From Oscillospiraceae bacterium (lineage in GTDB: Bacteria > Bacillota > Clostridia > Oscillospirales > Ruminococcaceae), in the NCBI GenBank assembly GCA_017544185.1, contig JAFYEQ010000067.1, positions 1 to 10,227 on the forward strand: 10,227 nucleotides of DNA. The letters run 5' to 3'. The notes under the pieces were generated by a model. It was not told where the DNA came from, did not search any database, and worked only from the letters and a program-made list of their open reading frames with translations. Positions 5,950 to 10,227 of the stretch are shown here, piece by piece. The position numbers and the translations under genes are program-made. Position 1 is the stretch's first letter, and the number at the start of each line of letters is the position of its first letter.

Positions 5950-7287
5950 TCATTCATACTGAGCATCTATGTGCCAGAGCCCCGAGGTATCGTACTTATC
6001 GGGAAGTACGACCCAGCCAGACTCGTCTGTCTCGATGTACCAGCGTCCTTCATCTTCATCGTATTCCATCCAGCCGTAGTCACCGTGATCCGATGAGATA
6101 CCTTCATACCAATACTGCCAGATCGGAGGCTCTACAAGATCATTATACCAGAAATGACACTTTGTCTCCGGGTCGTAGTATTCGGAGAGACTTGCGTCAA
6201 ACTCGCACTCCCGGCCGATGGCATCGATGTAGAGGATATCAAGGCCCTTATACCTGCCGGTACCGGTCTCATCCATGTGCCATAGTACAGAAGCATCATA
6301 TTTCTCCGGAAGAGGTATCCAGTTGCCATGGCTCTCTTCGATATACCACGTATTGTCAAAATAGTCGTATTGCATCCAGCCGTAGTCACCGTAATCGGAT
6401 GATATACCTTCGAACCAATATTCCCAGCATAGATCTTCTTCTTTGAACCAAAAATAGCAGTCGCTGACCTGATCGTAGTAGCTCTCATACTCATCGTACC
6501 AAGGGCATTTTCTTCCGATCTCTTTTACATAGATGCTGTCGGCAGATCGGTCGGGATCTGCCCGCTGGGGATCCTGCCTTTCTACAGTAGTCGACACATG
6601 CTCCAGCCGATCGGATATCTGGCAGACCGTTCTGAATGATATTATCGAAGCGACCGACACGATCATAATTATGATAACTGCTAATATCCCGGTCCCGTGC
6701 GAAGATCTTCTTTTACCGATATCATATCGGACGATATCCTGTAGCTTATCTTCTATGACCGAGTTTTCCACTACTTCACGGAGCACGGCGCCGCAGTTGG
6801 GACAGGAGGGCAGCGCCCCTTCTGTCCATTTGAGCTTGATCTCGGTACCACAGTAATTGCATACGCAACGCGTCTCATACTCATTCCCGTCCCGGATCAC
6901 GACATGCTCGTAAAAGTTGCCTAGTTCATCATAGTAACCGCGGTCATAGCTCGTGCCTGTACCGGGATCAGTCCAGCTGACAGGATAGTATATATAATCG
7001 TGGGATCTGCTTCGATACATAGGAGTCGAGGAACGCGCTCCCTTGTATCCCCTGGGCTGATCTGTCCTGGCCCTTTGAGGAGGCTGGGTATATCTTGGTC
7101 TGCTCGAATGGGAAGAGATATGCCGACTTGAACTTGTAAATAAGCTGCTGTGGCTGGATCTGCTGTGACTGCTTCGTGACGAGCTTCTGGAACGGGAGCT
7201 CGAAGATGACCGCCTTGAAGATGATGATCTGCTTGAGCCGGAACGTGGGCTGGAACGTGAACTTGTGCTGTGTTTTGAAGGGGGCAT
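5950..7287 (-). CDS. RS-rich, zinc-ribbon, single-pass membrane protein with two Trp/Tyr-rich repeats
   Basis: The protein is 445 residues with a rare architecture. Residues about 5-65 are nearly pure Ser/Arg/His with many RS and SR dipeptides, predicted disordered and strongly basic. A Tyr/Pro/Gly-rich linker (about 66-130) follows. Next is a zinc ribbon with C143-x2-C146 and C162-x2-C165, a basic stretch (GKRR 191-194), and one membrane helix (199-218, ILAVIIIMIVSVASIISF). Two homologous domains follow (about 250-341 and 350-441). Each begins with a D-x-(I/L)-Y-(V/I) and IGR(K/E)C segment, passes through EGISSD(Y/H)GDYGWM and ends with LP(E/D)KYD-(4)-LWH. No Sec signal is seen; with positive charge before the helix, the N-terminal half is probably cytoplasmic and the repeats outside. 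AAAGGA lies about 7 nt before ATG 7287. The gene is 76 nt downstream of the MATE gene with no obvious promoter between, so read-through from there is likely. I do not recognise a family for the whole protein. Confidence 0.8.
   Translation of the reverse strand: MPPSKHSTSSRSSPRSGSSRSSSSRRSSSSSRSRSSSRSSHSRSSHSSLFTSSSRHISSHSSRPRYTQPPQRARTDQPRGYKGARSSTPMYRSRSHDYIYYPVSWTDPGTGTSYDRGYYDELGNFYEHVVIRDGNEYETRCVCNYCGTEIKLKWTEGALPSCPNCGAVLREVVENSVIEDKLQDIVRYDIGKRRSSHGTGILAVIIIMIVSVASIISFRTVCQISDRLEHVSTTVERQDPQRADPDRSADSIYVKEIGRKCPWYDEYESYYDQVSDCYFWFKEEDLCWEYWFEGISSDYGDYGWMQYDYFDNTWYIEESHGNWIPLPEKYDASVLWHMDETGTGRYKGLDILYIDAIGRECEFDASLSEYYDPETKCHFWYNDLVEPPIWQYWYEGISSDHGDYGWMEYDEDEGRWYIETDESGWVVLPDKYDTSGLWHIDAQYE
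5965..6540 (-). repeat. Tandem Trp/Tyr-rich protein repeat (two copies)
   Basis: Two copies encode residues 250-341 (6265-6540) and 350-441 (5965-6240) of the RS-rich membrane protein. At the DNA level the most conserved block, 6061-6105 against 6367-6411, differs at 4 of 45 positions with a 306-nt offset. Flanking parts are more diverged. Each copy keeps paired Cys residues (C261/C277 and C361/C377) and a string of Trp and Tyr in the second half. Confidence 0.8.
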
Positions 7288-7363
7288 GGTATTTCCTTTC
7301 TAGATCTGTCTTTGTCAGTTATTGGTCGATGTCATAGTGATGAGTGATCCGGCATCTTGCAGG

Positions 7364-8725
7364 TCATGACGTCGCCGTTATATCGGGAGCGTCCTCCGCG
7401 GGCAGATGCCTCAGGAAGCGTATACCGAAGGGTACGCTGATCGGCAGGGATATGATCAGCGCCAGAGGCTGGGCCTCCTGTATGCCCGCGAGCCCGCGGA
7501 TACCCGAGAGTATCAGCAGAGCGGGTATGAACAGTATACCGCTCCTCAGGGATGACATCAGTGTAGCGCCCAGCCGCTTGCCCGTGCTCTGGAACATCAT
7601 CTCGATGGCCATACACGGCGGCAGTGTCAGCTGTGCCAGTGCCTGCAGCCGAAGGGCCCGCACACCGATGTCTATGACCGCGGGGTCGTCACGGAATATC
7701 CCTATGAGAGACCCGGAGAATATGAGCAGCACGGAGCATCCCACGATGATGATGCACTCCGATGTCATAAGCGTGAAGCGGAACGCCTTTCTCACACGGC
7801 TGTACTTTCCCGCGCCGTAGTTGAAGCCCGCCACGGGCTGGAAGCCCTGACCGATGCCCAGCGCTATCGAGAAGGAGAAGAACGCGATCCTTGATACTAT
7901 GCTCATGGCAGCCACTGCTGCATCGCCGTAGAGGGCACAGCAGGAGTTGAGCAGGACCGTAGTGATGCTGTTGAGCCCCTGACGCAGCAGGCTCGGGAAG
8001 CCGGTGGCCATGATGTTGCACAGCATACCGAAGGAGCAGGACCTGAGATATCCGGGGTGCAGCTTGGACTCTGTCTTTCCCCGCAGGAACATGGACAGGA
8101 GTATCCCCCAGCTCACGCACTGGCTGAGAGCGGTAGAAAGTCCCGCTCCCGCGATGCCCATCCCGCACACGAACATGAATACCGGGTCCAAAGACATATT
8201 CAGTACCGCACCTGTCATGAGCCCGAACATACCAAGGACTGCCCTGCCCTCATAGCGGAGTATATTGTTCATGGTGAAGCTGGAGCACATGAAGGGCGCG
8301 GAGAAGAGTATATATGTGATATAGGTCTTTGCGTAGGGCGCGATGGTGGGCGTACTGCCCAGAGCGGTGATGATCGGAGCCAGATACATCAGCCCTATCA
8401 CTGTTATCACCGCGCCGCATATGAACGACGCCGTGAAGCCGAGGGTGGCATGACGGGAGGCATCCTTCCTGTCCCGCTGTCCCAAAAGTCGTGCGATCAT
8501 ACTGCCCGAGCCCTGTCCGAACATGAAGCCGAAGGCCTGTATGATCGACATGAAGCCGAACACTATACCTACCGCGCCGCTGGCACTGGTGCCAAGCTGT
8601 CCCACGAAGGCGGTGTCCGCCAGATTGTATATGTTCGTGACCAGCATAGATATCATGGTCGGTATGGACAGTTTGAACACCAGCTGCGGGATAGGTGTCT
8701 TTATCATCTTATCGTATTGTGTCAT
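7364..8725 (-). CDS. MATE-family multidrug/Na+ (or H+) antiporter
   Basis: The protein is 453 residues, the usual MATE length, with 12 hydrophobic segments in two similar halves. Family motifs are the first helix with IPTMISMLVTNIYNLADTAFVG (21-42), then GFMFGQGSGSMIARLLGQRD (66-85). In the second half, GFPSLLRQGLNSI and GIGQGFQPVAGFNYGAGKY are the matching repeats. It should export cationic drugs or metabolites from the cytoplasm in exchange for Na+ or H+, and it belongs to the MepA/NorM-like clade common in Clostridia. The open frame continues upstream to 8851, but ATG 8725 is chosen: AAGGA lies 6-7 nt before it, the family N-terminus begins there, and a promoter at 8778-8806 lies inside the longer version. 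It heads a likely three-gene minus-strand transcript that continues into the RS-rich and coiled-coil genes. Confidence 0.93.
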   Translation of the reverse strand: MTQYDKMIKTPIPQLVFKLSIPTMISMLVTNIYNLADTAFVGQLGTSASGAVGIVFGFMSIIQAFGFMFGQGSGSMIARLLGQRDRKDASRHATLGFTASFICGAVITVIGLMYLAPIITALGSTPTIAPYAKTYITYILFSAPFMCSSFTMNNILRYEGRAVLGMFGLMTGAVLNMSLDPVFMFVCGMGIAGAGLSTALSQCVSWGILLSMFLRGKTESKLHPGYLRSCSFGMLCNIMATGFPSLLRQGLNSITTVLLNSCCALYGDAAVAAMSIVSRIAFFSFSIALGIGQGFQPVAGFNYGAGKYSRVRKAFRFTLMTSECIIIVGCSVLLIFSGSLIGIFRDDPAVIDIGVRALRLQALAQLTLPPCMAIEMMFQSTGKRLGATLMSSLRSGILFIPALLILSGIRGLAGIQEAQPLALIISLPISVPFGIRFLRHLPAEDAPDITATS

Positions 8726-8777
8726 ATCGTATCCTTTGTATCGTTTACTGCCCCTGTATGCAGGAGCCCTATGATAT

Positions 8778-8806
8778 ATCCTACCACTTTTTGCCGCACT
8801 TGTCAA
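8778..8806 (-). promoter_or_regulatory. Sigma-A-type promoter of the MATE gene
   Basis: On the minus strand, a perfect TTGACA (8806-8801) is followed by a 17-nt spacer and TAGGAT (8783-8778), a moderate -10. The predicted leader to ATG 8725 is about 45 nt. It lies just after the pilin terminator. Confidence 0.7.
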
Positions 8807-8848
8807 CATCTGTATCATAGTGCCTGCACTTACTGCTGTTGATGGGCA

Positions 8849-8885
8849 CAAAAAGAAAAGCTCCCGTTCCTATGGGAACGGGAGC
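8849..8885 (-). terminator. Intrinsic terminator of the pilin gene
   Basis: Read on the minus strand, an 11-bp perfect stem (8885-8875 pairing with 8870-8860) with a 4-nt CATA loop is followed directly by TTTTCTTTTT (8859-8850). It begins 38 nt after the pilin stop codon. This is a textbook strong terminator and isolates the pilin unit from the MATE gene. Confidence 0.93.
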
Positions 8886-8923
8886 CGAACATTCATTCAG
8901 TTGTTCAGTGTCTCACACTCTGA

Positions 8924-9433
8924 TCAAGCCTGAGATGCAACTGCAGTACCGAGGTCTACCTTCCAGTCAGAACCGGAACCGGTGCCATCGGTCTTGATGG
9001 TAGCTTCCTGAGGATAACCGCCAACATACTTATCAGCAGTGGTCTTAGCCCAAGCAGTCTTCTCGGGAGCGCCTGCTGCTGCGATAACTACAGTAGCGAT
9101 ACCGGAGTTGGTGTTACCACCCATGAGGGAACCGAGAGCCTTGTCGAGCTCGTTGCCGTCCTTCTGGTAAGTACCAGCAGCGGTGTTGACAGTTGCGAGG
9201 TCGATGTTAGCGGTAGTACCACCGGCAACGGGGTTACCAGCAGTCTCGCACTCTGTGCAGTATGTAGCGGAGTTGGTGTAAGCGAGCTTAGCGTTGGAGT
9301 TAGCTGTGCTGAGCTTGGACTTACCAACATAGCCGATCATGGAAGGTACCAGGATAGCTGCGAGTACGCCGATGATAGCGATAACAACGATGAGTTCGAT
9401 AAGTGTGAAGCCCTTTACCTTAGATGTTCTCAT
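8924..9433 (-). CDS. Type IV pilin (major pilin-like, prepilin-peptidase substrate)
   Basis: The protein is 169 residues. It starts with a short basic leader (MRTSKVKG) and the class III/type IV prepilin signature G8-F9-T-L-I-E13, followed by a hydrophobic helix (about 11-33, IVVIAIIGVLAAILVP). Prepilin peptidase should cut after G8 and methylate F9; E13 is the conserved Glu+5. The remainder is a Gly/Ala/Thr-rich globular domain with a C-x2-C pair (C59, C62) just after the helix. In Ruminococcus albus, pilins of this type are known surface proteins involved in adhesion to cellulose, and a similar role is plausible here. AAGGAGG (9448-9442) lies 8 nt before the ATG. All 11 Ile codons are ATC, unlike the ATA-rich neighbours, pointing to very high expression. 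No assembly ATPase, platform protein or peptidase gene is in the window, so assembly genes must lie elsewhere. Confidence 0.92.
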   Translation of the reverse strand: MRTSKVKGFTLIELIVVIAIIGVLAAILVPSMIGYVGKSKLSTANSNAKLAYTNSATYCTECETAGNPVAGGTTANIDLATVNTAAGTYQKDGNELDKALGSLMGGNTNSGIATVVIAAAGAPEKTAWAKTTADKYVGGYPQEATIKTDGTGSGSDWKVDLGTAVASQA

Positions 9434-9566
9434 AGTGAGATCCTCCTTAAAAATATATTTGTTCGTTACGTCCTTGCGGTCTTCGCTCGGTACGTTATAG
9501 CCTTGTCTTGTCCGGGATCCCGTCCGACCGATCCATCCGGTCTTCCGTTGTCCTTTCCTTGACTGT
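9434..9566 (-). promoter_or_regulatory. Long 5' leader of the pilin mRNA
   Basis: The distance from the predicted transcript start (near 9566) to the pilin ATG is about 130 nt, much longer than the other leaders here (about 40 nt). It contains a GC-rich middle with a GACCG/CGGTC inverted repeat (9526-9530/9538-9542, 7-nt loop) and a nearby GGGATCCC palindrome, then an AT-rich stretch leading into the ribosome site at 9448-9442. I recognise no known riboswitch class. It may simply stabilise an abundant mRNA. Confidence 0.5.
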
Positions 9567-9572
9567 GACTAA

Positions 9573-9601
9573 AGTATACCACACATTTTTCTTCTTGTCA
9601 A
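9573..9601 (-). promoter_or_regulatory. Strong sigma-A-type promoter of the pilin gene
   Basis: On the minus strand, a perfect TTGACA (9601-9596) is followed by a 17-nt spacer ending in TGTGG and then TATACT (9578-9573). Upstream bases (9602-9640) are A/T tracts that would serve as an UP element. This agrees with the high-expression codon use of the gene. Confidence 0.85.
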
Positions 9602-9979
9602 TACTTTTTGCAATTTTTTTGGTGAAAAAAAATGAATTTGTGATAATTATCTCAAATCATACAAAAATTAGAGGTTTCTTGTAGATGTGCCACAAAACAA
9701 ATGTTCTGCTTAGCCCCCAAAACTCATATTTCCACAGCTTTCACATATAAAAATGTGTGGTATTTTCATTCTTATATCATATTTTTCGTCTTTTCACATA
9801 AGATCGGTATAATTATTTTTTGCTCCCTTTGTATGCGTACATACTATTTTTGCTATCGGCAGAGCAGGGCGCAAGTGTCTATGTACAGCCCATCTCACAT
9901 AATTTTTCGGGTACTGTGTCCCTGTATGTCCTATAGTAACCGTTTTGTAACTATCACACAGAACATATAAATATTTTAG
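9602..9979. other. AT-rich intergenic stretch without a supportable gene
   Basis: About 380 bases, clearly richer in A/T than the rest of the window. The first 60 bases have A and T runs next to the pilin -35. Open frames of 84-89 codons exist on both strands but have no ribosome site, no family resemblance and odd Cys/Tyr-rich composition. A small hairpin GTATG-CGTA-CATAC is at 9831-9844. No tRNA, terminator or repeat array was seen. Confidence 0.6.
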
Positions 9980-10227
9980 GGCACGGCTGATGTTGACAAG
10001 ACAGACGGAAAGATATATAGTGACAGCAGATGCAGCAGCAGAGGGCAATGGAGCGCAGGATCAGAGCTGACAAGCGTGAGTGCATGATGCTACAGGAGAC
10101 AGGCGACGAAGAGGGACTGAAAAAGGCCGCCGGCAAGCTCCGTGCAGACAAGGACAGATACAAGTAATTCTGCAAAGAGACAGGGCTCGGTGCTCATAAC
10201 GAGAACACGCAGGTGTACGGGTATGAC
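9980..10227 (+). pseudogene. Remnant of a phage minor capsid protein (SPP1 gp7/Mu F-like), C-terminal part
   Basis: Two frames together resemble the C-terminal third of phage minor head proteins. Frame one (9980-10027) reads GTADVDKTDGKIYSDS. The sequence then shifts to a second frame at about 10028-10030, reading MQQQRAMERRIRADKRE to AGKLRADKDRYK. It meets TAA at 10165-10167 and continues in the same frame to the window edge as FCKETGLGAHNENTQVYGYD. The family pattern is a K-x-Y segment, a QR-x-x-ER-x-IR helix, a charged helix with L-K-x-A-x-x-K-L-R, then REFxxxTGL and a (E/T)-x-V-YG(Y/F) end. The TAA stands where the family usually has Glu, a single-base change (GAA to TAA). The start is cut off by TAG 9977-9979 and AT-rich DNA, so this is a decayed prophage piece and not a working gene. 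The gene may extend past the right edge. Confidence 0.6.
9993..10021 (+). promoter_or_regulatory. Promoter-like sequence inside the capsid remnant
   Basis: TTGACA (9993-9998), a 17-nt spacer and TATAGT (10016-10021) match a sigma-A promoter at 11 of 12 positions. It shares the TTGACAAG word with the other promoters here. It lies in degraded coding sequence (the V-D-K codons), so it may be accidental. Confidence 0.3.

Noticed and set aside
5910..6446. Plus-strand open frame of 178 codons opposite the RS-rich gene end
   Set aside because: Arg/Ser/His-rich composition, no ribosome site, overlaps two supported minus-strand genes.
7288..7363. Separate promoter or terminator between the MATE and RS-rich genes
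   Set aside because: No TTGACA/TATAAT-like pair at proper spacing and no stable hairpin with a T-run was found; read-through is the simpler view.
8057..8842. Long plus-strand open frame (261 codons) opposite the MATE gene
   Set aside because: It is antisense to a clear MATE coding sequence, is rich in Arg/His/Gln with no family pattern, and runs through the MATE promoter; a shadow of codon bias.
8726..8851. N-terminal extension of the MATE protein to 8851
   Set aside because: The added 42 residues are not typical of MATE proteins, lie over the promoter and reach the pilin terminator; ATG 8725 has a good ribosome site.
9701..9970. Plus-strand 89-codon open frame in the AT-rich stretch
   Set aside because: No ribosome site, unusual Cys/Tyr/Phe-rich composition, no recognisable domain, and an overlapping minus-strand frame of equal quality.

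Overview
The window looks like a chromosomal segment of a Gram-positive, rumen- or gut-type Clostridia, most plausibly a Ruminococcus relative. This is inferred from the moderately high GC, the heavy use of ATA for isoleucine, strong AAGGAGG/AGGGG-type ribosome sites, sigma-A promoters of TTGACA-17/18-TATAAT type, and a Gram-positive type IV pilin of the kind known in Ruminococcus albus. No search could be run, so the genus is an inference.

Layout. Bases 1-960 hold the end of a GNAT acetyltransferase, then a YczE/YitT-type membrane protein, closed by a perfect 16-bp-stem terminator. Bases 991-1106 are a cluster of small palindromes and two imperfect 27-bp direct repeats. A divergent promoter pair at 1604-1688 drives a small four-helix membrane protein leftward (1154-1564) and a three-gene operon rightward: a SnoaL/NTF2-like protein, a NahK/APH-like sugar kinase and a six-helix voltage-gated-type K+ channel with a cytoplasmic RCK-C-like tail (1735-4024). 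That operon meets a leftward gene set tail to tail with four bases between the stop codons. The leftward set is a MATE transporter (7364-8725), a very unusual protein with an Arg/Ser-rich N-terminus, zinc ribbon, one membrane helix and two Trp/Tyr-rich repeats (5950-7287), and a coiled-coil protein of unknown function (4029-5936).

Upstream of the MATE gene, also on the minus strand, is a self-contained transcription unit for a type IV pilin (8924-9433). It has a perfect-looking promoter, a leader of about 130 nt, a strong ribosome site, a codon bias typical of a very highly expressed gene, and a strong terminator. Bases 9602-9979 are AT-rich and carry no convincing gene. From about 9980 to the right edge there is a decayed remnant of a phage minor capsid protein, broken by a frameshift and an in-frame stop.

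The best candidate for something undescribed is the tightly spaced pair 5950-7287 / 4029-5936: a bacterial RS-domain zinc-ribbon membrane protein followed 13 nt later by a large coiled-coil protein. Neither protein's function can be read from sequence. The four confident promoters all share the longer -35 word TTGACAAG.
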